DNA of 64,000 nt. It comes from Fulvia fulva. Its lineage: Eukaryota > Ascomycota > Dothideomycetes > Mycosphaerellales > Mycosphaerellaceae. The notes below the pieces were generated by a model, which was given only the letters and a program-made list of their open reading frames with translations, made no database searches and was not told the origin of the DNA. Positions within the stretch are counted from its first letter, which is position 1, and every line of letters starts with the position of its first letter. The stretch is from contig NC_063019.1 in NCBI RefSeq assembly GCF_020509005.1, positions 3,348,001 through 3,412,000 on the forward strand, in the 5' to 3' direction. Positions 1 through 11,520 of this stretch are shown here, piece by piece. The translations under genes and the position numbers were made by a program.

Positions 1-1935
1 TACCGCCTAATTACGCTCCTTAATACTCTTAGGAAGGCGCTTAAGAAGCTAGTTATAACGAGACTCTCCGAGGCGGTAGAGGAACACTCCCTACTCCTAG
101 ACACCTAGATAGGTACGCGCCTATAGCGATCGACGCTATCCGCGATAGAACTTATCACCTCTTAGGTAAAGGCCATCTAGTATAAGAATATAGACAAGGT
201 GGCTTCCTTACTTAGCCTAGACATATCGGGAGCCTTCGACTACGTGTTATACCCGCGGCTACTCTATATCCTAAGGTCGAAAGGACTCCCTAAGTAGCTT
301 ATTAACTTCGTACGGTCCTACCTCTAAAACCGTAGTACGTCGATCCTAGTCGGCTAGTATAGAAGCCTATTTTAAGTAGTCTATACTAGAATCCCGTAAG
401 GCTTAACGCTAGCACCTATTCTGTTCCTCTTCTTTATAGCGACGCTACTCCCAGCCCTAGAATCCTAGAACACCGCTACGAGCGGCTTCGTAGACGATAT
501 AAACATCCTAGCGTAGTCTTCCTCGACTAAGGAGAACTATAGGCTACTAGAAGAGAAGTACAAGATCTACGAGGACTAGGCTAGGAGGCACGGGGCTCGG
601 TTTGCCCTAGAAAAGTACAATCTAATACACTTTACGCGCCGGCCACGGCTCTATAATATATAAGCTTCTATCTAGATATAGGGGTATACGACTAACCCGG
701 TAAATTAGCTTAGGATCCTTAGACTATAGGTAGACCCGGCGCTACGGTAGAGGAAGTACGTATAGGTAATATTACGGAAAGCTAAACAGAATATAGCATT
801 ATACTAGAGGCTTACTACGTCTATATAGGGGGCGGACTTCCGGTAGTCACGACTTCTATATACGGCTATTATACGGCTAGTCCTTACCTATAGTAGCCAA
901 GTATAGTCCTTAGGCGAGAGGGCCTACCTATTAAAGGGACTCGTTACGCCGTTAGCGAAGATCTAAAACTAATGCCTAAGGAAGGTCACCGGGGTATATA
1001 AGTCGATACTAATAAGGATACTTAAGTACGAGACCGCTATACCGCCGATCGACCTATATATCTAGGGACTACGGACCTCCTACTTAGGCAAGTCGGTATA
1101 GTACCTAGTATAGAAGGTCATCGCTAGTATAGTCGTAAGGGCCCGCGAATTAGTACTAGCGTATAAGGGTATTCGACCTAGAAACGAGCCGAACTACTAG
1201 GTAAGGGACGAATCCCTAGTAATATAATAGGAAGGTAAGAAATTGTTTATAGAGTAGCTATAGAAAGAGAGGTAGAACAACTAGGGTATAGGGTATAGTA
1301 GACGCCCTTATCTAGCGGGATAACCTAAGGAATAGTTAGCTACGAAATCCGCGGTTAAGCACCCCCTAAAGCTTATCTACTACTGCCTTACAAGGGTATA
1401 GAGTAGTATAGTAACCTAACTACGAAGCGAACACATCGGCCTCTAGGGGTACCTATTATAGAGGAAGGTTCTAGGATACATAAATACTAGCTGCCCCTAC
1501 GGCTATCGCTCCTAGAACGTACGGTACGTACTCCTCGTCTATCCGAGGTGGTCGCTAGGAAGGGGGGAGTAGATAGTAAAGGCGAGGAACCGGACGATTA
1601 GGGCACTTCTTAACAACGCTAAGGACCTACGGCGTATTACGAACTAGATACTAGAGAAGGGCTGGCTAGAACAGTACCGCCTAGTAGGAGTAGTATATAA
1701 AGAGAGGACACGACGTAGCGCGACGAGACCGGCTAGGAGCGGGGGCTAACGGGGTAGTGACATAGACTACGTACGTTCAGAGGGAAAGCTAATCTAGATA
1801 AGGAGTAGTCGGGGGCGGGAAGGGTTTTTACCTATTCGGGTTTCCCTTTATATATAACAATAGATATATACCTATATAGGCCGGATAGGGTCCTAGAACA
1901 GGGGAATAACAAATCTATCTATCTATCTATATATC
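1..1935 (+). mobile_element. RIP-degraded Tad1-like LINE, 3' part (copy A)
   Basis: Translation of the plus strand through many TAG stops gives a recognisable non-LTR reverse transcriptase. Near position 1 there is a YRLITLLNT-like segment, then an SLDISGAFD block, a GFVDDINILA block carrying the RT active-site aspartates, and a Cys-rich C-terminal region up to about 1560. The same order occurs in the less damaged LINE at 6646-11520. The element ends with a conserved 3' untranslated stretch and a TCTA tandem tail at 1915-1935. It enters from the left edge of the window, so its 5' end is not visible. CpA and TpG are nearly absent, which fits RIP, and no ORF survives. The identification as a Tad1-like LINE rests on motif order. 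Confidence 0.85.
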
Positions 1936-3160
1936 GTAATAGCCGTAGTATTAACAAACCTTAATATAGACTACTTGCTCTACTACTAGTCCTATTTAAT
2001 ACGTAGGACGACGTTGCCTTAGACTTCGTGATCGTACTACTAAGGGCTAAGTACACGGTAGATAGTCAGTACTATAAGAACGTACTTATAGTTATAGACC
2101 GTTTAGGTAAGAAGCGGCATTATATCCTAGTATTAGAAATAATAGCGGAGTATATCGTATATATCTACGTAAAGTATATCTTCTCCTAATATAGTCTACT
2201 AAAGATAATTACGTCGGATCGTAGTCCTTAATAGGTATTAGCCTTCTAGGGACGCCTCTACGGGTTACTATAAATTAAGCGTAAGATCTTAACCGGCTAT
2301 TACCCTAAGACTAATAGTTAAAGCGAGAATACTAATAAGATAATAGAATAGTACCTACGTACGTTTACTAGTTACGCTTAGGATAACTAGCTAGATTAGC
2401 TCCTACTTATAGAGTTTACTATAAATAACTACGTCTCCGAAACGACTAGCGTAAGTCCTTTTATAGCGAACATTAGTAAGAACCTACGTTATATAGATAC
2501 TAAACTTAATCCCTCTATATAACTACTTCCGTATAAATAGCGATTAGACGTAGAGTCTATAAATACATTCGTATAACGTATAATAGACCTTAGGTATAAG
2601 CTACGAGACTCTATAGTAATAGTATAAGTATCGTAAGCTAAATATACTAATAAGTATAGAACGATTATACTACGGTACGAAGTCGGAGACCTAGTATACC
2701 TTAGTATACGTAACTAGCGTACTAAGCGCCTATTAAAGAAACTTGATTACCGCTATACTAGACTATACGTAGTTACTAAGGTACTACTATACGACACGTA
2801 CCGTCTAAACCTCCCTCGGTCCCTAAGTAACCTCTATAACGGCTTTTACGCTAACTTACTAATACCTATATACGTACTAATGCTAGGATAAGTATAGCTA
2901 CCTCCGGTCCGATCGAGGTAGAAGATAATAACGGAGACATAAGTACGTATTAGCTTCTAGATATAGTGCTTAACGTAAAGAGCACATTACCGCTAGGCCT
3001 AGCGCTATACGGTAGGAGGAAAGAACGAAGGTATAAATACCTTATATAGTAGGTAGGTTATAGTAAGCCTACCTAGGAGCCCGCTAAGGAGTTAATAGAT
3101 ACTACTACCGCCTCTATCGCGGACTTCTACTATAACTATCCTACGAAGGATAGGCTAGCT
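1936..3160 (+). mobile_element. RIP-degraded Ty3/Gypsy chromovirus remnant: integrase core plus chromodomain
   Basis: Read through its stops, the plus strand encodes the end of a Gypsy polyprotein. An integrase core starts near 2090 (IVIDRLGKKRHY-like) and runs through a TSDR-type second acidic motif and a TGYYPKTNS-like stretch with the expected glutamate region. A GDLVYLS-type C-terminal barrel follows near 2690. At about 3025-3150 a chromodomain-like stretch reads YLI..VGYSKPT.EPAKEL and then a DFYYNYP ending. This domain order is typical of fungal chromoviruses, where the chromodomain directs insertion into heterochromatin. Reverse transcriptase and LTRs are not seen here, so this is a fragment. 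It is not translatable. Confidence 0.8.
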
Positions 3161-3963
3161 AGCTTTACGCCGCTACTAGGGTAGATTCCTAATAAGAATA
3201 TACCTAAAGACGTTATAATCGGCGAAGTAATAAACGCTTTAGCCGTAAACGCTTCGTTAATAGTCACGTCTAACCCGGTAACTATAGGTAGGCTACGTAA
3301 GTTATTTACGTAGGTACTTATAGCTCTTCCGGTAGTTACGTATTACTAATCTAATACTAGTACTTATAATAGCCCGTAGGCGGCTACTTTAAGAAAGATG
3401 ACCGTTAGTAGGTAAGTACCGGTTATATATTAATATAAGTAGTATACTTCCCTTAACTCGGTAACTACGGATATACCGCTAGCTTAAGCTAGTAATAGGT
3501 ACCGTAGCTCTTCCTCGACTTAAGTAATAGCTACTATAACGGACTCCTTCGCGGAGTTTATATATCGCTACGACAGAAACGAAATTACGACTCGTATAGG
3601 CTAGGTTAGCTACTACGGAGGATACGATAATACTAAGATTAACGAATACGATACCGGACTAACGAAGATAGATAAGATAGACGGTATAGAGGATAATATA
3701 GAGGATAACGCCGCGTTTATAGCGGCTATACTACGAGCTTAAGGGACTAAGCGCGATTTTGAAGGGTGGGTAGTATTACGGCCCTAGGCCTAGTAAATGT
3801 CTAGCTAGTACGTAGGTCACGTGACCGCGCGTACTAGCGTAGTACCTCGGCTTATATATAGCCTCGGCGTACCTCGCGCTCCTCTTTCCTACGTACCTAG
3901 CTACTTTATATCAACACGACTTTAAACCGTTATAGGTAGTTATATTATATTAAGGTTATTCTT
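3161..3963. other. RIP-mutated repeat DNA, unassigned
   Basis: This stretch continues from the Gypsy chromodomain to the terminal inverted repeat of the Fot1-like element. It has the same CpA/TpG-depleted composition. The first 150-200 bases may still be the C-terminal tail of the Gypsy polyprotein. A GTCACGTGAC palindrome lies near 3817 and a TATATA-rich stretch near 3852, which could be LTR promoter remains. I see no intact ORF and cannot place LTR borders. Confidence 0.5.
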
Positions 3964-4024
3964 TAACGTACTTTACTACCGAGCGGGCTATACTACCGAG
4001 CGGGCTACTTTTGCTAAGAACTAT
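3964..4024. repeat. Left terminal inverted repeat of the Fot1-like element
   Basis: It pairs with 5040-5100 in inverted orientation. Within each TIR a 15-base motif, ACTACCGAGCGGGCT, occurs twice in tandem, separated by two bases. Such sub-terminal direct repeats are often transposase binding sites, which is an inference here. The flanking TA dinucleotide fits Tc1/mariner target-site use. Confidence 0.85.
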
Positions 4025-5039
4025 ACCACTTCTGTAGATATAGCTATATAACTACTATTATAGCGTATATTGTCTTTAAACGAGGCCAAGCTGACCTTAG
4101 CTATCTAGGCTACGAAACGCGACGCGATAATTACGAATCGACTTACTATAAAGGTATACGACGCGTCTCGAACTATACTAGGGTATCGATTGAATAGACG
4201 ACCTCCTCGGGGTGACTACGAGCCTAATTCGGAGAAGCTTATAGAGCTAGAAGAGAGGGTGATACTTAAGTATATACTCGAGCTAGATCTTAGAGGTTTC
4301 CCGCTATTAAAGGCTAGTATACGAGTAATAGCCGATTTATTACTATAAGAGAAGGGTCTTAAGCCCGCTAGTCTTAATTAGATAGACAGGTTTATTAGGC
4401 AGTATTATAAGCTAAAGGTTCGTATAATACGTAGATACGATCGTTAGCGAGCCCTAATAGAAGATCTAGACGTTATCGAGAAGTAGTTCTTACTTATACG
4501 TAATATAAAGGAGAAGTATAGTATCCTTAACTAGGACACCTATAACTTCGATAAGATAGGGTTTATAATAGGTGTCATTACGTCTTAGAGCGTCGTTACG
4601 GGTTTAGAAAGGCGTAGTAGAAAGAGGAAGGTCGTTTAATAGGGTAATAGAGAGGGATTAGAGAGATAGCGTATTAGATAGCTCTTATACGAAGCGAGAT
4701 TAGTAAGCTACGTAAGTCTAACGAGGCCCTTATATAGCGGAAAGTACGAAAGCGTAAGTGTATTTAGTCTAGAGGGTCTCTAACCTTCGATAAGGCGTCG
4801 TAATTAATACCTTTAGAGGATACTAGGAGGTAGGAAGTGAGTAGAGAGTCGCTAGATAGTGCTCGGCTAGTACTAAGGCTACGACGCTATAAGCGATATA
4901 GCGAGTCGGGGTATAACGTACGTACCTATTAAGTAGCCTCGCTAGATAGCGAAGAATCTAAAGAGGAATTGTCCTCCTAGTAACGATTCTATAGGATGTT
5001 ATCGTATTAAGATACCGTCGTAATTAAAGTAGAAGTAGT

Positions 5040-5100
5040 ATAGTTCTTAGTAAAAGTAGCCCGCTCGGTAGTATAGCCCGCTCGGTAGTAAAGTACGTTA
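5040..5100. repeat. Right terminal inverted repeat of the Fot1-like element
   Basis: This is the reverse complement of 3964-4024, with one visible difference near the inner end. It carries the same doubled ACTACCGAGCGGGCT motif in inverted orientation. Confidence 0.85.
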
Positions 5101-5239
5101 CGTAAAGTCGATATTAAAGTACGTAGAGTTAGTACTATTATTATAAAGGGTTGCTCTTATTATTCGGCGGGAGAGTATTCCTGTCTATTACTAAATACGA
5201 TATATTCGAAAGCTCTTATTAAGGCTATTCTAACGATCT

Positions 5240-5770
5240 ATAAAGTAGGCCACTACCTCTAGAATTAAGGGAGTTCTACCTTATTTAATTTAGATAGCTT
5301 AAAGTTCTCTTCACCCTATTTCTTTAGCTCTAAACGCCGCGGAGGTACCTAGCTACATTAGGCAACTCCTAGGTAATAGTAGCCTAGGCTACGGTACTAC
5401 CGGCGCCTACGGCTCTATAGGCGAAGCTCCCCTAAGACAACTAGTAGTAACTTATAGAGGACGTAAAAAGTATAGTAACTAACGATTAGCTCCTATACCG
5501 GTCTCTATAGGTAATGATCACTTAGCTACGTACGGTGCTTATACTGTCGTATTACTAAGGGTAATAAGAAATAAGGACGACGTCCTAGGCGATTAGTAAG
5601 GCTACCCGGAATCAACACCCCTATAGCTAGGTATCGGTTACGGTATCGATACTAGGCCCCCGCCTAACGTACGATATAGTTACGATCCGTATTATAGTAA
5701 AGGAAGACTAGGCCGAAGTTACGAAGCTATCGAACAAGGAGCTCGCCTAACGAATTAACTAACTAGGGGT
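5240..5770 (+). mobile_element. RIP-degraded LINE 5' (Gag-region) fragment, plus orientation
   Basis: This segment is an inverted repeat of 12045-12555 over about 500 bases, with scattered transition differences. The partner leads into a zinc-knuckle Gag-like remnant near 11600, so both copies represent the upstream ORF1 region of the same LINE family. At about 5770 it abuts LINE 3' sequence in the opposite orientation, showing rearrangement or inverted insertion. No coding potential is left. Confidence 0.65.
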
Positions 5771-6645
5771 AGTCGTAGTGACGTCGCGCTACGTCGTGTC
5801 CTCTCTTCCTATACTACTCCTACTAGGCGGTACTGTTCTAGCCAGCCCTTCTCTAGTATCTAGTTCGTAATGCGCCGTAGGTCCTTAGCGTTGTTAAGAA
5901 GTGCCCTAATCGTCCGGTTCCTCGCCTTTACTATCTACTCCCCCCTTCCTAGCGACCACCTCGGATAGACGAGGAGTACGTACCGTACGTTCTAGGAGCG
6001 ATAGCCGTAGGGGCAGCTAGTATTTATGTATCCTAGAACCTTCCTCTATAATAGGTACCCCTAGAGGCCGATGTGTTCGCTTCGTAGTTAGGTTACTATA
6101 CTACTCTATACCCTTGTAAGGCAGTAGTAGATAAGCTTTAGGGGGTGCTTAACCGCGGATTTCGTAGCTAACTATTCCTTAGGTTATTCCGCTAGATAAG
6201 GGCGTCTACTATACCCTATACCCTAGTTGTTCTACCTCTCTTTCTATAGCTACTCTATAAACAATTTCTTACCTTCCTATTATATTACTAGGGATTCGTC
6301 CCTTACCCGGTAGTTCGGCTCGTTTCTAGGTCGAATACCCTTATACGCTAGTACTAATTCGCGGGCCCTTACGACTATACTAGCGATGACCTTCTATACT
6401 AGGTACTATACCGACTTGCCTAAGTAGGAGGTCCGTAGTCCCTAGATATATAGGTCGATCGGCGGTATAGCGGTCTCGTACTTAAGTATCCTTATTAGTA
6501 TCGACTTATATACCCCGGTGACCTTCCTTAGGCATTAGTTTTAGATCTTCGCTAACGGCGCGACGAGTCCCTTTAATAGGTAGGCCCTCTCGCCTAAGGA
6601 CTATACTTAGCTACTATAGGTAAGGACTAGCCGTACTATAGCTAT
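5771..6645 (-). mobile_element. RIP-degraded LINE 3'-region fragment (copy B), minus orientation
   Basis: The reverse complement matches copy A over about 860-1735 (the segment after the RT domain through the Cys-rich C-terminus). The 3' untranslated region and TCTA tail are missing at the 5770 end. At about 6645 it meets the tail of the less mutated LINE, which reads TAGATAGATAGAT on the plus strand. The younger LINE therefore appears to have inserted at or near this point. Confidence 0.75.
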
Positions 6646-7046
6646 ATATAGATAGATAGATGATTCATTTACCCGTTGTGGTGCCCTCCGGCTTATGCGG
6701 GTTTATGTCTATATATGTTACTGCATAAGGTAGGAAACCTAATCCTAGGTAAAAACCTCCTCTCCTTCTCTAATAGCTTCCTTGCCATGAGTTCTCAGTT
6801 TTCCTTCCATTAGGGTGCACTAGTGTCATGGTGGTTAGCCTCTGACTACCTTGTCTGCAACCCTAGAGTTGTCCCCCTCTTCCTGCTCTCCTCCTCCTTC
6901 TTTCTCTCCTCAATCCATCTCTCTGTTTCCCTAGTAAGAGAGAACTGCTCCAAAAATCCTTGGTGGATGATCCACCTTATAATTCTCTGGAGGTCTCCCT
7001 TATTGCTGATCATGGCTTGGAAGTTTCTGTTCCTTGCCCTTGCCCT

Positions 7047-10000
7047 CTATTCACCTCTCCCTGTACTCCATTCTTTGCAAACCAGAAGTCTATGTTCGAC
7101 ATTCTGGGACAGGTAGCCGCATAGGCAACTCTTGTCTTCGATACCTGGGACTTTTCTCTGATGCAGGTATGCCCTGACTCCGATGTGTTCAGAGCGGATT
7201 TGTATTGCTATGCTTGCTTCTGACCTGGTCAGGTCTGAGTACAGTAGGTAGTTGTGGCTACCAAACTGTTGGAGTGCCTTCGGGGTTCCTAGCCTCTGTG
7301 GGGTTCTTGTCCATTCAGTCTTCCAGAGGAGTCCTGCCATCCTTTCAGCTAGAGACTGTTGCTTCTTCCCTTGGCTAGCTGCTGATCCTCTCCCTTGAGC
7401 CCTTCTGTCCTGTTCCTGCTGGGCTAGGTGCAGCTGTTCTGTTAGTTCTTTGAACTTCTGCAGGTCCTGCTGCTTCTGTGGGGCTGGATTGGGTCTTGCT
7501 TGTCTGTGCCTTCTTGTGCACTGGCTCCTGATTTTGTTGACTGCCTTCTGGATTACTAGCTGGGCTAGGTATGTAGACGTCTTTCCTGCATACTGGTATC
7601 TCAACCCTTGAAGGTAGAGCTTGGCTAGTAGGGAGCCAGACTCCATTTCGACCACCCTTGTTAGAGTTGACTTGTATGCTCTAAGCACCTTTTTCAGATA
7701 GGAGGCTTGGGCTCTACTGATAGGATCTACAATTCTCTTTAGGATCTTGTCTTAGGCTGACCAGATCTGGGCTCTATATAGCATGGCTGGCTTCACAATG
7801 GCCTTGTACATAACCTTTGCTTTCGCAAATGTGGCTCCCCATGTAGAGGCTGTAAGCCTGTCAATTGATTGCCTGTTGTTGTCTGCTCTTGCCTGTGCTT
7901 TCTTGACCTGTGGTCCCTAGCTAAGCTTTGGATCCAGCCATATTCCTAGCACCCTTAATTCACTTAAGGGTTCTGTTGTGTGTCCCTGAATAGTGATTAG
8001 GGCTTGCATATTGTGTCTGTTTCTAGCTCTACTAAAGTGGATGAGTTGATACTTCTCTAGGGCAAATCTGGCTCTATGTTTCCTGACCCATTCCTCACAT
8101 TCCTTGTGTTTCTTCTGCAAGATTCTGCAGTTCTCTTCTGTGCTGTCTGACCAGGCTAGGATGTTTGTGTCATCCACAAACCCTAAGGCTGATGTGTTTC
8201 TAGAGTTTAGCTTTGCTAGCAGGTCTGCTATAAAGAGGAGAAACAGGATTAGAGACATGATTGATCCCTATAGGATTCCTGTCTCTGTAGGCATACTGTC
8301 AGATTTGTATCTGCCTAGTCTTAGTCTTGTAGTTCTGCCTCTAAGGAAGGACTGGATGAACTGGACTATCTAGTTAGGGATAGCCTTCTGTTTCAGGATG
8401 TGGATCAGCCTCTGGTGTAAGACATTGTCAAAGGCTCCTGATATGTCCAGTAAGAGGAGTGTGGCTGCTTTGTTGTTCCCAAAGTGCCATAGGGTCTTGA
8501 TCTGCTCTGTGATAAGTTCTACAGCTGTTAGTGTTGATCTTTGTTTCCTGCCTCCTATCTGTTCTTCAGGAAGGATTCCATGTTCTTCAGCTAGGTTTGT
8601 CAGCCTTTCTGCTATGATCTTTTCTAGGAGTTTGCCTAGTGTGTTGAGCAAGGCAATAGGTCTGTATGCCTTTAGCTTTGTGTAGTCCTCTTTCTGTGGT
8701 TTTCTCAAGACCACAGTCAGTGACTCCTTGAAGTGTTTAGGGCAGTGTCCTTAGGCTATACACTATGAAAAGATGTTTGACAGTGTAGGGGAGATCTGGT
8801 CCTTGCATGTCTTGATGAACAAGTTTGGAATCCTATCTGGTCCTAGGGCCTTGTTTCCTGAGAGTCTCTTAATGATGCTCTTGATCTCTCCCTCTCCTAC
8901 TATGCAGGATTGCTCTAGTGGTGTTGGATACACACTGCCCTCTAGATCCTGCAGGTCAGCTTCTACCTATGTGCCAAAGAAATGTTTCCCCAATGCCTGT
9001 GCCTTTCCTAGGAGAGTGTGTTGGATTACTCCTTCCTGGTCTTCAATGTTTGGAAACTGGGGCAGTATGTTTCTATCCTATATAGGTTGTCTTGCCCACT
9101 TTGCTAGTTTCCACATCTTCTCAGGATTCTGGGTAATAGATCCAACTGTTGACCTCCACTCCAGCATCTTGTCCCTCTTGATCTAGGCCTTCTTGTCTCT
9201 GGTTGCCTGGTTGTATCTGTCCCATGCTTCCTAGGAGTGACTCTAGGTAAGGGCTCTCCTGGCCTGCCTGGCTGCCTTGACCTTCTCTGAGCATTCCTTT
9301 GTCCAGAATGGCTTCTAGTACAGTGACTGTTTCCTTTCTCTAGTGTGGGCTGCTGCAGTTTCCTGTATTGTTCTAACTAGTTCTGCCACTGCTTGGTCTA
9401 TGTCTAAGGCTGTTTCCAGTCTCCTGGTCTCTAGTCCAGCTAGCTTCTGTTCTAGGTCTTGTCTGATCTGTTCCCAGTTGGCTGCCTTCCAGGCCAGCTG
9501 AGGTTCTAGGTCTCCTTCCTGCTGTGTCTGTGTTTCAAACTCCACCTGAATTAGGAGGTGATCTGATGAGGACTCCAAGTCCTGGTTAACCCAGCATCTG
9601 GTGACCTTCTGCTGCAGGTCATGTGATGCAAAGCATAGGTCAATGGTGCTTGAGCTTGCTCTCTATGACCAGGTAGTTAGGCCCTTTAGGGTAACTAGGT
9701 GCATGTTGTTGCTTTAGGTAGTGGAGAGGAGTCTGTTAGCTAGGAAGTGATGGGCAGGTGCAAAGTCTGATCCCTATGTAGGATAGTGCAAGTTGAAGTC
9801 TCCCAGCACGATGTGTTAGGAGTCACTCTACAAGATGTCTGGCAGCTGTTGTAGTATGCCTAGCTAGGTGCTGCTTCTAGAGCTAGGGGGTGGGTTGTAT
9901 ACACTGTGGATGTGGATGCTGCCTTAGTTGGTGTTGAGTCTGACTGAGGTGATGTCTCCCCCTTCCTGTTGGATTTGTTCCCAGCTGTCTGTTGCCATCT

Positions 10001-10250
10001 CTTTGCTGATGTATATGCATGTTCTAGGGGTGCCTTGTTTGGCTAGGAGTGTGTGATACCTTGGGTCGTTAGTAGTAGATGGTCTGTTGGATTTGCTGTT
10101 AATCTAAGGTTCCTAGACTGCAATGACTAGGTGTTTCTTTGGGTCCAGTGCTTAGAGAAAGCTTCTCTGGACCTTGTGCTGGCTTTTGTTGACATTGTAC
10201 TGGATAGTAGTAAGATTGGGTGTCTCAATCATGACTCATCTATGCTGGTC
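7047..10250 (-). pseudogene. LINE ORF2 (endonuclease, reverse transcriptase, C-terminal zinc region), broken
   Basis: Open fragments in order on the minus strand follow the Tad1-like plan. Around 9578-9315 there is an SSSDHLLIQVEFE segment, matching the end of an exonuclease-endonuclease-phosphatase domain. At 8714-8370 come YRPIALLNTLGK and LLLDISGAFDNV, and at 8258-7917 GFVDDTNILAWSD, where DD is the RT active site. At 7688-7047 a C-terminal region carries SEHIGVRAYLHQ and CLCG..EHRLLVC, the usual zinc-binding end. Stops at the joins are mostly TAG or TAA where Trp or Gln is expected. The product would nick target DNA and copy the element RNA. Confidence 0.8.
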
Positions 10251-10279
10251 TCCTGCTAGTCTTCTCGTGCTTCCTGCTG

Positions 10280-11488
10280 CTAGCTGCTATTTAGGATTGT
10301 GGTAAGGTTAAGCCTGCTTTGTGACGGGTCTCTTCCTGCAACCACAATTGATTTTGGTCTACCTATAGCAGGGTGGCCTTGGGCCTGTATGGTCTCTTCT
10401 GTTCTGCCTCTTTTTAGAGGGGTGTAGACAGTCCTTAGGGGTTCTTGGGTGATTGTCCCTGTCTGGAATCTGATAGGGGTGTTGATCCTGGCTTCTCTTG
10501 CCCTCCTCTTTGCCTCAATCCTAGCTGTGCAGTCTTGGGACCAGGAAGGGTGTTTCTTTCTACAGTATGCACATCTGGCTTCACTCTTTAGGGCTGTGCA
10601 ATTCTGTACTTTGTGGCTACCAGCACAGTGGGAACAAGTGTCCTTTTGGCTTGGGCATCTAGTAGAGATATGACCATACTGTTGGCACTTGAAGCATTGT
10701 AGTAGTCTGTAGGTGCTTCTATGGATTTCTGTGTCCATTCTTTCATATTCCTAGAAGATGCCCTTGTTAAGCACGGTGTTTGCCTGTTCTACAGTGCCTA
10801 TCTAGAGCACTAGAGAAGACTCTCTCTTTGTGTCCTTTGTCTTTCTGTTGACCTATGCTGCTTTTGTGATCTGTAGCCCTAGGCATACAGCCTAGTTCTG
10901 GTCCTGCAGCCTCTTAAGGTCTCCTTCAATGTCAAACTTTGTGGTCATCCTATAGGCAATAACCATATTTTATTGGTGTGAGACCTTAGCCGTCTTGCCT
11001 AGTTTGACTGTCCACTCCTTCTGTGTCTCTAGCCTCTTCCTGTCTTGCTCCTGTGCTGTGAACAGCTTAAGGACACCTCCCTTCTCTTTCCTGGCTCTAA
11101 TGATGCCTTGTATCCCAATCTTCTGTATGATCTCCTTGCCTAACAGGCCCTCAATCTCTTTCTGCTCTTGCTGGTCGGAAATGTAGATCTTGATAGCTAT
11201 CTTCTGGGGGGGAGGGTTTTGGGATGCAATTGCTGCCCAGGTTGGTTGGCTTGGTTTCTGGCCTTCCTATGTCCTCTTCTTTGCTGCTACTGCTACTGTC
11301 CTGTTAATGATCTGTCCTGTTTGGCTCCTTAGTGCCTTTAGCCCTCCAAGGAGCTCCAAAATCATCCCCTTAAGTGCTCTTTCTGGGTGCTCGCCATCTC
11401 CTGCCATTGCCATTGTTTCTGCCTTCCTGCAGACCTCCTTCCACTCGTTACTCTCCTGCTCCTGGTCGTTTCCTGCGATCGCTATCAT
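10280..11488 (-). pseudogene. LINE ORF1 (Gag-like, zinc-knuckle protein), broken
   Basis: This is the nucleic-acid-binding protein of the LINE. A first open segment begins with MIAIAGNDQEQES at 11488. The last open segment (10738-10280) contains three clustered CCHC/CCHC-like knuckles: CFKCQQYGHISTRC, then CSHCAGSHKVQNC, then CAYCRKKHPSWSQDC. This arrangement is typical of ORF1 in Tad1/I-type LINEs, where it packages the element RNA. The segments are separated by TAG or TAA codons at positions consistent with CpA-to-TpA change. No intact ORF remains. Confidence 0.75.
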
Positions 11489-11520
11489 CGTGTCCCTTCG
11501 TCTACAGTTTATAGTTTGAA

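Larger units (their letters stand above)
3964..5100 (+). mobile_element. Internally deleted, RIP-degraded Fot1/pogo (Tc1-mariner superfamily) DNA transposon
   Basis: Terminal inverted repeats of about 60 bp lie at both ends and differ at about one position. Between them the plus strand reads, through TAG stops, as a Fot1-type transposase. A CENP-B-like helix-turn-helix with RRPPRGDYEPNS and ELDLRGFP segments comes first, followed near 4540-4580 by the first catalytic aspartate block (YNFDKIGFIIGV). After the VVTGLERR and GNRE blocks the frame passes almost directly into a basic C-terminal tail. The central part carrying the other two catalytic acidic residues is therefore missing. At about 1.14 kb it is shorter than the roughly 1.9 kb usual for Fot1. 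It would be non-autonomous even without RIP. Confidence 0.8.
6646..11520 (-). mobile_element. Tad1-like LINE, only lightly RIP-mutated
   Basis: The minus strand carries a nearly full-length non-LTR retrotransposon. ORF1 (Gag-like, CCHC knuckles) lies at about 11488-10280. It is followed by an endonuclease-like region (about 10250-9300), a reverse transcriptase (about 9180-7900) and a Cys/His C-terminal region to 7047. The 3' untranslated region ends in a TCTA-type repeat at about 6652. The base composition is much more normal than the flanking repeats, but scattered TAG or TAA codons stand where CAG, CAA or TGG are expected. It therefore shows weak RIP and is the youngest LINE in the window. 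It is about 4.9 kb long and not translatable as it stands. Confidence 0.85.

Noticed and set aside
6823..7116. 97-residue plus-strand ORF with hydrophobic start
   Set aside because: It lies antisense to the LINE 3' end and is a shadow of that element.
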